In this document: positions 32,443 to 44,805 of the stretch, in pieces
How the letters are laid out: each line of letters starts with the position of its first letter
Position numbering within the stretch: the first letter of the stretch is position 1
DNA from: Panax quinquefolius
Lineage: Eukaryota; Streptophyta; Magnoliopsida; Apiales; Araliaceae
NCBI GenBank assembly: GCA_020205615.1
Contig: CM035152.1
Coordinates: 148,480,166 to 148,544,165 of the forward strand
Length of the DNA: 64,000 bases
Direction of reading: 5' to 3'
Program-made: the position numbers and the translations under genes
Notes under the pieces: generated by a model
Told to the model about the DNA's origin: nothing
The model's database searches: none
The model's input: only the letters and a program-made list of their open reading frames with translations

Positions 32443-33102
32443 ATAGATCCTGAAAATGGAAAGAATTTATATTCTAAATTGTAATAAGTAAAGTTATATT
32501 CATTAAGTTATGAATAAAAGATATAAATAGTTTGACGACAGTAGTATTGTGGCGGACCGAATTCGAGGTTCAAAGGGACCTGGATTTGGTGGCGTCACAA
32601 TCTAAATCATTAATCTTTGGTCCATATCTAATTGAGGTTGACCGCAATGTACAGGGTAATTCAAAACTCGATGTTGGGTTCTCCCAATTGCTGTCCAAAA
32701 AGAGAAATACATATCATCTATTTTAGCCTTCTTGGATCGGACTTCTCTTTCCACAATATCAACGCGTCGTGCAGCTTTTACCCATGCATCCTTCATTCTC
32801 ACTCGTTCAGTTGTTTCTTCTTTCAACTGATCCTTGACATTTGAATTCTCAAATTCCAGCTTTATCATCTTATACTCTGCCAAAGAGTGCTTCTGTTCAA
32901 ACATCACATATCGGGTAACACAATTTTGAATTGTTGTATCCCTTTGCTCCACGATCGCCTGCCGTTCTTCAGCTTGTTCTTCTAATTCATGAATACGATT
33001 TTGCAGTTCTATATTTCGATCATAAAGTTCTCCTAATAAATTCTCCTCAGGTTTCTCTTCTTCCTCACTCTCAGCTGCTACCTCTGCGACTAGCTCGGGT
33101 GC
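32443..33102 (-). pseudogene. Gag N-terminal region with coiled coil (element A), distal part
   Basis: The minus-strand frame continues from the solo LTR boundary at 33102 to a stop at 32602. It is rich in Glu, Lys and Arg with heptad-like spacing (LLGELYDRNIELQNRIHELE, then EQAEERQAIVEQRD). It ends in a segment with no recognised domain. The position, after the primer site and before protease, makes it gag. A long N-terminal coiled coil is not what I expect of a Tekay-type gag and may serve self-assembly. The remaining gag core and zinc knuckle are missing or destroyed at element C. The first 30 or so residues of the open frame (33103-33213) belong to the solo LTR, not to gag. Confidence 0.55.
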
Positions 33103-35700
33103 TGTGACGCCCCCAAAATAGGTATACATCACCCATTCTGAGTTGTCAATACATGGTACAGAAACAACTACAACTTTATTATTACAACAGTAAAACTGTG
33201 AGTTTGAATACAAATATTATCTTCTAGACAATATCTATACTCAAATAAATCCTCATCACATTTATTGATACATTATTTTACAAAAATGGTGAGGACTACT
33301 AAACAACTCTCTCTAGAACTTTCATTTCATACCCAGAGCTAAATACTCATTTATATTCTCGCCTCTCGAGAAGAAAAATGGAACAAAAGGAAAAGGGTGA
33401 GCTCAACTAGCCCAGTAAAGAATATTATGACTAAGATAATATACAACAAATTATCGTTAGTCTTCAACAGGGAAAAATCTAATAGAATACAATAGACAAC
33501 AAATTTTAAATCAATATTCGCAGCGGAAATAATAATTCATTAGAAGAGTTAAGTAGAGAATGCAAACTACTATCTTATACGTATGAATTTAAAAGTTCAT
33601 CGCTCTATCTTTTATCCTGTAACATCAATCATATATATATCCGAATCAAATATTCATCTTTGCACTACAAAGCCAAAGATATTCATCGATTGGTCATGTT
33701 CATCTAAACACTGTTCATCTTTGCACTCTACGGGCCAAAGATATTCTTCAAAATCATTCATCTTGCACTCTGGGCCAAAGATATTCCATAATATCATCAT
33801 TTAAATGAAGATGATGAAAATATTTTTAAAAAAGCGAATCCAATTGAAACAAAATGATGAGGATTAAGGATTAGTACTTTTGTTTTATCCACGCCCAAAA
33901 ATACCTCAAAAATAATCAAAGTGGTGTAAAATTCAAGAATGATCAAAACATGGATACAATCAAAGCTAGTATCCGAATAGATATTTTAGACGAAAAGAAA
34001 ATTTTTCATTTTTTGATGAATAGTCGTAGTATTCGTGAATAGTAGTATAGATATCGTGAATAGTCTTGAGTATCGTGAATAGTAACTCAGACACCAAAAG
34101 TTCCAAATTTGATAAAACTTGGATCAATATTTCAACATAATGATATTGAAGAAATAATATCATTCTGAAAAAAATAACATCCCTTACCTCGAAAGACAAG
34201 ATTTAGTTGAAACAGGATATAGGTTATGACTTGAACTTGCACATAGTATAGCAATACTCAAAGTATACTCAAAATACTCACAAGAATACGCTCGATAATA
34301 TAGAGAGGAAAACTTGATTTACGGTGTGATTTTCAATTCTAACCTAAGCACCCTATTTATAGAAAATTGCTTAGAACACCAAAAGCGAGAAAATTTAATA
34401 TAATAATATTATATATATTACAAATTCTCTACGCACACTTAGCATCTGAAATCAGCAATCTTAACACATGTTAAATGAGTCCCAATAATGTAAAAAACAT
34501 TTTTGTAATTAAAAATATTTTAAACTTCCAAAAATTAATTATTTCGGAGCTTTAGAAATTCAATAATTCATAATAAATAGCCCTTTTATCAGAAAATTCG
34601 AATCTTGCGAATTTCTATAGGAAATTCAATTCTCTACAACTTTACGGAAGAAAGTTTTTCCAAATTCCAAATAGAAATTGACCGAAATCCACAAGCAGAA
34701 GCGATTTTACAAGTTATAATCAAATTTAAATCGATAAATGGGGTCCATGAGCATGTTTAACATGTTTTAAACATTTATTGCAACAAAAATACTCTTCCTC
34801 CTCGTATACTCATATATCCCACATTCGTTGTAAAAATATCCATTATTATATTATTAAAATATAATAATACATTTAAATGAATTATCTTATCGAAAAAGAT
34901 AAAATTTCAATTTTCAACAATTGTCACATTAAAAATTTTCTCCATCTATATCCACATAAAATCAATATTTTCCTCATCATATGAATCAATAATTAATTAT
35001 TCACAAATAATATTACGAGAATCACAATATTGACAACAGCACGGTTCTGGGAAAGAGGGGCTTTCAATAAGAATTTCTCCTTCTTTGGTATGATTAGGTG
35101 ACCAAACCTCTCCTTGAGCAGAACTTTCTAGACATTTCCAAAATGTTATCTAATAATATTATTAGGATAATATGAATTATTGCATCGATAATGAAAAAAA
35201 TAACGTGAAATGACAATTATTGAAACAACATCAATATAAAATATCAACACAAAGAATTATTAAATCAATAAAATCTTTGAATAGTAATTATCGTAACCAT
35301 TATTAAGTAGTGCCTTCTTACGTAAGAATCAATAATTGGTCTGCAATCTGGTAATACTTCTTGTGTTTTAACCATAGAGTATTTTAAATGTAATTAATTA
35401 GTAACAACTGGCAGATTATTTTTAAACCACTTATATTTGTCGTTTTCTTCATCCAATCACTTTCCGTTATGGGGCCCACAAAATAATGCGCTGTCGTACG
35501 AATATTCTCCGACAGCAAGAATATTCCACGACCAAACGAATATTCCCTGACAACAATGAATATTTTATAACCACTTGTTTATTTTGAAATATTTGCGTAT
35601 TTTACCCATAACTATTCACATTAATCAAATCAACCCTTACTATTTCAAAATAATAAATAGAGAAAATTAAATTTCATTAATAATAAGTTGGGGTCTTACA
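33103..35700 (-). mobile_element. Solo LTR (2.6 kb) in element A gag
   Basis: TG...CA ends with GGTGC duplicated at 33098-33102 and 35701-35705, and no internal sequence, so it is a solo LTR left by LTR-LTR recombination. Reverse-strand features: TATA box near 34349-34359, donor TTTCGAG|GTAAGG at about 34187, degraded acceptor at about 33369, conserved hairpin block at 35044-35115 and hairpin units at 33656-33790. It is closest to LTRs F and I. Confidence 0.92.
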
Positions 35701-35705
35701 GGTGC

Positions 35706-35762
35706 AACTATTAATTCTTCACTCACCACATGAATATCTCTAATTTCTTCTTCGCTTAACAT
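35706..35762 (-). pseudogene. Gag start (element A), proximal part
   Basis: The minus-strand ATG at 35762-35760 starts MLSEEEIRDIHVVSEELI, which runs in frame to the GGTGC duplication. The frame then continues at 33102 without shift once the solo LTR and one duplication are removed. It sits about 340 bp after the LTR boundary, as expected for a gag start. Confidence 0.6.
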
Positions 35763-36105
35763 CCTACAATCAAGTTTAATAACTTAATTAGTACTCCCCA
35801 ATAAAATCTTTGTTATAACAAAATATTATACTCCAATATTTATTCTTTAAATGATTCTCCTCGATTCATCACCTAAAACTCTATATGAGTTCATCTCTTG
35901 ATTTTCAGATGTCATTTTCTAACACTGCCACAAAACAAGGGTAAATTGACATGCCACATATTATTCATATATTTTGACCGACCAATTAAATAACAAATAA
36001 GCTTAGTTAGGTCATACTAGCGAAGGAATTACCCGACTCTCCCCTCCTAGTTCTAGTCTCACATCTCAGCCAGGGATCATATCCCTAAGCTTTGATCATT
36101 AAGCT
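35763..36105 (-). other. Element A leader with decayed primer site
   Basis: Leader sequence shares blocks with the core of element B (ACTAGGAGGG, CCTTCGCTAGTATG, AAGCTTATTTGTT). Next to the LTR the site complementary to initiator-Met tRNA is eroded: the minus strand reads TGATCAAAGCTTAGG where element E has an intact TGGTATCAGAGCTTAGG. Confidence 0.7.
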
Positions 36106-38135
36106 CATGACGCCCCCAAAATAGGTATACATCACCCATCTTGAGTCGCCTAATACATGGTACAGAAATCAAATACAAACTTCTTTAATACAACTGTCGT
36201 GTAAAAATACGACAAAACATAGCTGAGTTTTTACATGAATATTGTCTTCTAGACAATATCCAAACTCAAATGGAGTCTTCATTACATTTATTATCACACT
36301 ATTTCATAAAATAGTGAGGACTACTATAACACCATCTCGGACCATCACTCCGTTCCCCGACTAGTCCCGGCTACGTTCTCATTTCCTGAAGAGAACAATG
36401 AAAGCAAAAGGGTGAGCTCAACTAGCCCAGTAAAAAAATATTATGACTAAGATAATGTAGAATAAATTATCATTAGCCTTCAACAGTGTTAAACTGATAA
36501 AATACAATAAACATCAAGTTTAACTGTAGCGGAACAAGCAATCTATTAGAAGAGTCAAGTAAAGCATGATATCTACTATCTTCTATGATTTAAAAAGTTT
36601 TTCATCAACTTTATCGCTGAGACTCAGCTTAATAAATAAACCACATCATCGAATCATTTCCCGCTTTTATGGGCGAGGATATTCATGTAATCATCAATGG
36701 TCATGATTATACCGAATAATTCCTGGTCATAATCATACCAACAACTGTCCATCAATACACTACATGCCAATGATGACTTTTACCACATCATTTGTATCAT
36801 TACGAGTCATGATTATACTGAATGATCCCTGGTCATAATCATACCAATGAACAGTCCATCTATGCACGTAAGCCAAAGATGACTTTTATCACAATATAAG
36901 CATGAAGATGATGACAATGATATAAGAATTCAATTAAAGGAAAGCAAAGGACAAATTTCAAGGATATTCTACTAATTTCACGGAGTATAGAAGCAATACT
37001 TTAACAAAATGAGGGTATAATCAAGAATACGAGACGAAACAATATTACTCACATACTACAGAGTATGGAAGAAAATATTATTCCTATGAATGCTGAACAA
37101 AATAATATCCCTTACCTTAGAAGAAGACTGGATACTAGAATAGTGAGGTAGCAGACTTCTCTTCTTATTTCTCTCTATAGCTTCTCTCTCTATAATTGCT
37201 CTGGTGAGTCTTAGTGAATTGGTGAGAATGAAAGAAGAATGAGCTTCTATTTATAGGAAAACATAGTTTCGTTAATTGCACGTTTTGGGGCTCGAATTAT
37301 TATAGTATAATACCTTCATCTTTTTTTTTTCATTTTTAATTTAGTCCTGCAAGTATTATCAAACTTGAAACACCTCCCCTAATAGTACATCATGTGAATC
37401 AATAGTACACACATGTGAACAAATAGTTTTATACATGTGAAAAAAAATAGTTACAGTATAATACATTCATCTATATCTCCATTTTTAATTTTGTCATGCA
37501 AGTATTATCAATCTTGCACCACCTTTCCTAATAGTACATGCATATGAATCAATAGTACACATATGTGAATAAATAGTTATAAACATGTGAATTAATAGCA
37601 ATTAATTGCTCATTTATCCAATTAATTACCTGATTGGTCAATATAACATCTAGACATCCATTATTATCGAAATAGATGTCGATTTTCACTAACACTAATA
37701 ATTCCAACACAATGAAAATATCAATTTCATCTTTAATCAACACAAACTTATTCATCATTAATATTATAACTCACAATATTTAACAACCACATCATTCCTA
37801 GGAAATAGGGGGTTTTCCGATAAGGATTTCTCCCTATTGGTGCGCAATTAGGTGACCAAACTTCTCCTCGACAGAACTTTCTAAACATCGTCAATATTGC
37901 AAATAATAATATGAATAACTTTGTCGTTTCAATTATTGATTTAATAATATAAAATATTGATACCGTGACAATAATTGAATCAATAATATGAGAGATATTA
38001 TGCAGCAATTACTATAGCAATAACTGAGTATAACTGAGTGACTTTTTGCGTAAGCATCAATAATTAATACCGTGTGCTACAATGCAACCACACGTATTAC
38101 TGTACTTTTACCACCAGGTAGTTCAACAGTTTAAC
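36106..38135 (-). repeat. Element A 5' LTR, left part
   Basis: Closest match of all LTRs to 3658-5442 and 13784-14400. It has TATA box, donor (CCTTAC at about 37110) and acceptor (about 36383) in the same places. Relative to the 3' LTR it lacks about 385 bp (4501-4885) with the junction near 36955, which removes the GTGAATAGTAC array. It contains the uninvaded target of element B at 37481-37500 and is interrupted by element D at 38136. The minus frames at 37549-38008 are not genes. Confidence 0.85.
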
Positions 38136-39143
38136 TGTGACTCCCCCAAAATAGGTATACATCACCTATTCTGAGTCGCCAAACACATGGTACAGAATAC
38201 AAATACAATCTTAAATATACAACAAGAGCTGTGAGTTTTAATACAAATATTATCTTCTAGACAATATCCACTCTCAGAATAAGTCCTCGTTATATTTATT
38301 ATCACACTATTTTATAGAATAGTGAGGACTACTAAGACACCATCTCGGACCGTCACTCCGTTCCCCGACTAGTCCCGACTATGTTCTCATTTCCTGAAGA
38401 GAACATTGAAAGAAAGGGTGAGCTCAACTAGCCCAGTAAGAAATATTATGACTAAGATAATGCAGAATAAATTATCATTAGTCTTTAACAATGTTAAACT
38501 GATAAAATATAATAGACATCAAGTTTAAGCTGCGCAATGAACAAGCAATCCATTAAAATAGTCAAGTAGAGAATAAAATATACTATCTTTTATGATTTAA
38601 AAGGTTTTCATCACTTTTATCGTTGGGACCTCAGCTTAATAAATAATCCACATCATCCCTGCACTACGGCCAAGGATATTCATTAGTATCACAACCACAA
38701 ATTATCCATGCACTACGGGCCAAGGATATTCGTGTATTCATCAATGGTCATGATCATGCCAACAACTGTCCATCAATGCACTATGGGCCAATGAGGACTT
38801 TTACCACATCATTTGTAACATTAAGTTCATGATTACACCGAATAATCCCTGGTCATAATCATACCAAGTCCATCTATGCACTACAGGCCACAGATGACTT
38901 TAGAAAAAAAAATATAAACATGAGGATGATGACAATGGTATAAGAATTCAATAAAACAAGTTCAAGAATTAATTTATCCAGGAACTAATAACGTCCAAAT
39001 TGTCAACGTGATACTTCTTTGTAGAGTAAAATTCAAGAATGCTCAGAAGAATATTTCCATGAAAAGATACTGGATGAAGCGCAAATATCAAGGATATTCC
39101 ACTAATTTCATGGAGTATAGAGGTCATAACTTTAACCAACTGA

Positions 39144-39650
39144 GTATAATAAAGAATAGAATAACAAAAGAAATCACCATGTATGCGGTGCCAGATAGAC
39201 AAGTTATTCAGCGAATAATAAATAACGAGAACTAGTCAGTCGGTGAAATTACACCGGCTGTGATGATGTTCAAATGAATAATAAAGAATGGAATAAGAAC
39301 AGATATCACCATGCTTGCGGTGCCATTATATGAGCAAAGTTATTCAATAGAATACTAAATAACGGAACGAAGTCGAGGCAAAATTAGACCAAGCAGGATG
39401 TTCCAATAGAATAATAAAAAAAGCGGAACCGAATTACGGCGTAAAAGCATGTGACAGGATATTCAAACAGAATAATAAAGAATGGAATAACAGAAGAATT
39501 TCACTAAGTATAGGGTAGCCCGCGTATAAAGGTTATTCCAACAGAATAATAAAGAATGGAATAATAGAAGAATTTCACCAAGTATAGGGTAGCCCGCGTG
39601 TATAGGTTATTCCAATAGAATAATAAAGAATGGAATAACAGAAGTGCACT
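39144..39650. repeat. 60-74-bp minisatellite in element D LTR
   Basis: Units begin AATAATAAAGAATGGAATAA. Two exact-length neighbours are 39471-39544 and 39545-39618 (74 bp each, with GTATAGGGTAGCCCGCGT), followed by a partial copy at 39619. More divergent units lie at about 39144, 39278 and 39410. Confidence 0.85.
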
Positions 39651-39842
39651 TCATGAATACAAAAGAAATAATACTCCTTACCTTAGAAAGAAGAGTACTG
39701 GATGCAGAAGCAGTGAAGTAGCAGAACACTTTTCTACTTTCACTCTATAGTTTCTCTCTCTAGAGTTTCAGTGAATTCGTATGAAATAATGAAGGAATGA
39801 GCTTCTATTTATAGAAAAATGGACTGCATAGTAACTAATTCA

Positions 39843-39915
39843 TGAACGGTCCAGATTGATTTACTTTTAAACAGACGGTCCAGATTGATTTACTTTTAAA
39901 CGGACGGTCCAGATT
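39843..39915. repeat. 34-bp tandem repeat in element D LTR
   Basis: Two full and one partial copy of a unit containing ACGGTCCAGATTGATTTAC, immediately upstream (in LTR sense) of the TATA region, a place where promoter repeats are common. Confidence 0.8.
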
Positions 39916-40048
39916 TAAAATAAAATCTTTTAAATAAAATATAATATATTCTATTTATATTATATATTATATATTTATAAACTCACGGGTCATTACCCCC
40001 GTGATACAACCTGCCAATTCCTGTGAATTCCTTTCAAATTAACACATG

Positions 40049-40054
<6 letters not shown>

Positions 40055-40132
<78 letters not shown>
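40055..40132. repeat. (AAT)26 microsatellite
   Basis: About 26 perfect AAT units inside the element D LTR. Confidence 0.98.
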
Positions 40133-40133
<1 letters not shown>

Positions 40134-40294
40134 TGTACCCTCCTTGCCAATTGCATATACATATATATAATTAATACCTATAGTACTCCATCCTACCTCC
40201 ACCAAAATCCACTATCATATTAATATATATAAAAAATAATAATGCTTGTACTCCCTCCACGTGAATACCAAATTCCCCCAACCCAAATTGACTA

Positions 40295-40295
40295 A

Positions 40296-40336
<41 letters not shown>

Positions 40337-40344
40337 AATATATA

Positions 40345-40383
<39 letters not shown>
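40295..40383. repeat. (AC)n(AT)n microsatellite
   Basis: About 13 AC units followed by interrupted AT runs, inside the element D LTR. Confidence 0.95.
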
Positions 40384-40388
<5 letters not shown>

Positions 40389-41141
40389 ACTGAGATAACT
40401 TTCCACCGACAATTTTGAAAAAATGGGTAAGTGGGGGTTTAAATAACACGTCAAACTTACAACAAATACTTCATAAAAATCTCCTCAATATTCTTAACAA
40501 CACTTATAATCATTATTATAATTCACAATATTAATCGACCGAAGTCGTTCCGTGAAGAAAGGGCTTTTCAATAAGGATTTATCCTATTGGTAGCCGCAAT
40601 TAGGTGACCAAACCTCTCCTGGCGTAACTTCAGAGATCGTTAATAATGCAAATAATAATATTAACAACTTTGTTATCTCAATTATTGATTTAATAATATA
40701 TAAAATATTGACAATAATTGAATCAAATAACGTGAGATACTATGCAGCAATTACTGAAGTAATAATTGAACAAAACTGAGTGATTTCACACGTAAGCATC
40801 AATAATCAATCTGGTAGTATGCTTTATGCAACCACGCATATTCCCGTACTTTTAACATTGGGTGTTTCAACAGATTAACGGTAAACTTCTTAGTTATTTT
40901 CCTAAAATATTTTTTTTTGTCGTTTTCTCAATCCGACAATAATTCCGTTGTGGGGTCCACCAATGATTGTGCCGTCGTACGAATATTCCCCGACCAATCG
41001 AATATTATAAACAACTTGCGTATTTTGCAAAATTTCTAAATATTACCCATAACTATAACATTATATCAAATTCATTCCATAATATTTAAAAATGATAGTT
41101 ATAGAAAATTCATCTTTATTCATAAAAGTTGGGGTCTTACA

Positions 41142-41154
41142 ATCTCCCCTTCTT
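41142..41154 (-). other. Polypurine tract of element D
   Basis: Minus-strand AAGAAGGGGAGAT next to the LTR start TGTAAGACCCC. The same tract is repeated at 45438-45450 beside the internal LTR fragment. Confidence 0.85.
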
Positions 41155-42940
41155 ATGAAATTTCGCCCTCAAAATTAGGGTACGTACCTGGTATGTTGAA
41201 GAGGTAAGGATACCTTGATTTCATATCAGATTCTAATTCCTAGGTCATTTCCTCAACATCGTGGTTTCTCCATAAAAGTTTAACTTGAGGTATAATCTTG
41301 GAGCATAGAATATGTTCCTTCTTATCCAAGATTTGAACAGGAACCTCTTCATACGTTAAATCATCCGCTATTTCATCCGGTTCTAACTCAATAATGTGGT
41401 TCAGGTCTTTCACATATTTACATAATATGGATATATGAAAAACGTTATGAACACGAGACATACTTGGCGGTAAAGCGAGTCTATAGGCTACATTCCCTAC
41501 TCGATCGAGGATTAAAAATGGGCCAATGAATCGAGGATTGAGCTTTTCTCTCTTTCTAAATCTCATAACTCCTTTCTATGGAGCAACACGTAACAACACA
41601 TGATCTCCAATATCGAATTCCACGTCCTTTCGATGAAGATCAGCATAACTCTTTTGTCAATCATGTGAGGTTTTTATACGTTGTCGGATCGTTTGAATCT
41701 TTTTTCGTAGTCATATACGCATACCAACTCCGGCTCCCAACAACGTTGCTTCACCCACCTCATCCCAAAGATCTTTGGAAGCGACACTTTCTTCCATACA
41801 ACGCTTGAATGGAGCCTTGCTAATACTTGCTTGATGATAGGCTGTTGTTGTAGGAAAACTCCACCAATGGTAAGAACTTGTCCCAACTTCCCTTGAAGTC
41901 AAGGACACAGAGTCTTAATAAATCTTTAAGAGTTTAAATAGTCCTCTCTGATTGTCCGTCCGTCTGAGGATGATATGCCGAACTAAATCGTAAATTCGTG
42001 CCCATAGCTTTTTGCAAACTAACCCAGAATCGTGAAGTGAATCTTGGGTCTCAAACAGAAACTATGGATACTGGCATACTATGCAGTCTTATAATCTCAT
42101 TTATGTATATACGAGCAAGACGTTCAAGTGTATAAGTTTCTCGTATTGGTAAGAAATGAGCAGACTTGGTCAATCTATCAACAATGACCCAAATTGCATC
42201 TATGCCTTGAGAAACCTTGGGAAGACCACTAACAAAATCCATGGTAATGTACTCCCACTTCCATTCTGGAATTTTAAGCGGTTGCAATGGACCTTTTGGT
42301 ACTTGATGTTCCGCCTTGACTCGTTGACAAGTTAGACACCTTGAGATAAATAGTGCTATCTCTCTCTTCATATTTCCCCACCAAAATGTATGTCGAAGAT
42401 CATGATACATTTTGGTACTCCCAGGATGGATTGCAAATGGTGTGTTGTGCGCCTCCATCATGATTTTATACTTTAAATCAGGGTCTTTAGGAACACAAAG
42501 TCTGGAGTTAACTCGAAGTATTCCTTCTTCATCGATTCTTGCTTTCGGCATAGGACCTTCTTGTACTTTCTTCCTCATATGCATTAGCTCCAGGTCTGTA
42601 GCTTGAGCAGCTTTAACTTTATCGATTAAAGTCGGTTCTACTCGTATATTCGTCATCATCACGTGGGTCCCTGGAGTCTTTATCTCTATCTCCATCATTT
42701 GCAAGTCATACAAAATGGGCCTTTGCGTTGACAATATCGCTTTTCGTTTCGCATATGATCTTTCTACTCAATGCGTCAGCTACCACGTTTGTTTTTCCAG
42801 GATGGTATTGGATGGTATGATCATAATCTTTCAACAGTTAAAGACAACGTCGATGTCACATGTTGAGTTCCTTTTGAGTGAAGAAATATTTGAGGCTTTT
42901 ATGATCCGTAAAGATCTCCACTTTCTCCCCATACAAGTAA
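41155..42940 (-). pseudogene. Ty3/gypsy integrase (element D)
   Basis: Frame 42051-42734 holds the zinc-binding domain (HNTPFAIHPGSTKMYHDL, CLTCQRVKAEHQ) and the first catalytic Asp (ITMDFVSGLP), then breaks near the second Asp. 41674-41908 is a scrambled core segment. 41240-41566 holds GPFLILDRVGNVAYRLALPP and the chromodomain-like tail up to VEEMT. The next Trp codon there is TAG instead of TGG (about 41238), the change expected from cytosine deamination on the other strand. The rest of the tail (YPYLFNIPGTYPNFE) is still readable behind it. Not functional. Confidence 0.85.
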
Positions 42941-42945
42941 TGCCT

Positions 42946-44112
42946 TCAAATTTTAAGTGCGAAGACAACTGCTGCCAACTCTAGATCATGAGTAGGATAA
43001 TTCCTCTCATATTCTTTGAGTTGTCGAGAGGCATAGGCTATGACTTTCCCATGTTGCATGAGAACACATCCAAACCCTTTGCCTGAAGCATCACTGTAGA
43101 TGACAAATCCCTCCGAGCTAGATGGTATTGTCAGAACAGGTGCTGAAATGAGTCTTCTCTTGAGTTCTTGAAAACTCTTCTCACATTCCTCATTCCAACT
43201 GAATTTTGTATCTTTCCGAGTCAGCTGAGTTAAGGGAGTAGCAATTCGAGAAAACCCTTCTACAAATCTCCGATAATAACCAGCTAAGCCGAGAAAGCTA
43301 CGTACTTCGGTCACTGATTTAGGTTGCTCCCAGATTTGAATAGCTTCAATCTTTGCTGGGTCAACAGATATTCCATGACTTGATACCACGTGCCCAAGGA
43401 ATGCTACTTCCTCAAGCCAGAACTCGTATTTCTTCAACTTGGCATAAAGCTTATATTTACGAAGCTTTTGAAGTATCAGCCTCAAGTGTTGCTCATGATC
43501 TTCACGGCTTTTGGAATAAATAAGGATGTCATCAATAAAGACGACCAAAAAGTGATCCAAATATTCCTTAAATACTCGGTTCATCATATCCATGAAGGCA
43601 GCAGGAGCATTAGTCAATCCAAAAGACATGACTAGGAATTCATAATGCCCGTCTTGAGTTTCGAAAAGCCGTCTTTGGAATGTCATCGGTTCTAATCTTC
43701 AATTGGTGATATCCTAACGAAGATCAATCTTTGAAAAGAATTTGGCACCTTCAGTGTTGGTCAAACAGTCATCAATACGTGGCAATGGGTACCTATTTTG
43801 ATGGTGACATGATTCAACTCCCGATAATCAATACAAAGTCGCATACTCCCATCTTTCTTCTCCACGAAAAGAACAGGAGCACCCCAAGGAGAAGTACTGG
43901 GGACGAATGAAACCGATGTCTAACAATTCCCTGCAGTTGGGTCTTTAACTCCTGAAGTTCAATAGGAGCCATTCGATATGGGGATTTAGAAATAGGTTTT
44001 GTACCAGGTTCAAGGTTGATACAAAATTCAATTTCACGCTCTGGGGTAGGCCAGGAAGTTCTTCAGGGAATACGTCAGGAAATTCATTAACAATAGAAAT
44101 ATCATTCAAAAC
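42946..44112 (-). pseudogene. Ty3/gypsy reverse transcriptase and RNase H (element D)
   Basis: The intact frame 42946-43686 carries the RT palm and thumb: [20 protein letters not shown], the catalytic FIDDIL (Asp-Asp pair), and [19 protein letters not shown]. The RNase H connection [10 protein letters not shown] follows, then the start of RNase H with [17 protein letters not shown] and the conserved [12 protein letters not shown]. Upstream, 43687-44112 encodes RT fingers ([16 protein letters not shown]) in several frames with stops. This is the only RT of the gypsy group in the window, and no complete RT frame survives. Confidence 0.88.
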
Positions 44113-44805
44113 TTACGTATTTTTGTTTAGATCCGTGACATGAGCTAGGAAAGCTTGACATCCATTTTTCAATAAATGAATAGCTTTATGGATTGAGATG
44201 ACAGTGATTGATTTTAATGGTTTGGTTGCTTGAATTTGCATAATAGGTTGGTTAGGAATATGAAAGCTAACAACCTTACGAAAACAATCAATTTTTGCAT
44301 GATGAGTAGTTAACCAATCAATCCCTAGAATTACGTCAAATGCAAGTATTTTCAATGAAATAAGATCGACAGGTAATGTGAGGGTACCAATTTGAACCAA
44401 ACAAGACTTATAAACAGTGGATGTAATGAAGGTTTCTCCAAATAGAGTTTCAACAGATAAGTCAAAGTCTAATTTCTCCGGAGTCAAATTTAAACGTTGA
44501 GCGCAAGTAGGAGAAATAAAAGAATGGGTAGAACAGGTATCAAATAAGGTATATACTTCGCTAGAGTTTATGATAAGCTTACCCATGATGACCTCGTTCG
44601 GGTTCCTTGCTTTCTGGGAGGTCACAACAAACGCTATCCCTTTCACTACCGGCATTGAATTTTCTGGGACGGCCTTTGGTGCCTCCATCCTAGTTGAACT
44701 TGTCTTTGGTGAATGACAAAATCGGGCTAGGTGACCTTCTATTCCACAATTATAACATGTTTTGGATGACATCGCACAGTTTGGACTGATGTGTCCCTCC
44801 CCTCC
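44113..44805 (-). pseudogene. Gag zinc knuckle and protease (element D)
   Basis: The frame 44113-44772 starts with a CCHC knuckle, CYNCGIEGHLARFC (C-X2-C-X4-H-X4-C), used for RNA binding, then a linker and a retropepsin domain. The active site reads LFDTCSTHSFIS: the catalytic D-T-G has become D-T-C. LKILAFDVILGIDWLTTHHA follows. Sequence to the right of 44805 switches to LTR, so the capsid part of gag is missing. Confidence 0.85.

Larger units (their letters stand above)
38136..41141 (-). repeat. Element D 3' LTR (3.0 kb)
   Basis: TG...CA ends. Minus-strand signals: TATA near 39805-39815, donor CTAAG|GTAAGG near 39683, acceptor TTCAG|GAAATG near 38393. It carries several private repeats, listed separately: a 74-bp minisatellite, a 34-bp duplication, (AAT)n and (AC)n(AT)n. 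The polyasparagine/polyisoleucine frames at 39993-40223 are artefacts of (AAT)n. Confidence 0.85.

Noticed and set aside
32602..33213. 203-codon coiled-coil host gene
   Set aside because: The first 37 residues come from the solo LTR. The rest continues in frame to 35706-35762 between element A's primer site and protease, so it is retrotransposon gag.
40023..40223. Polyasparagine and polyisoleucine frames
   Set aside because: Translation of (AAT)26 and its complement within an LTR.
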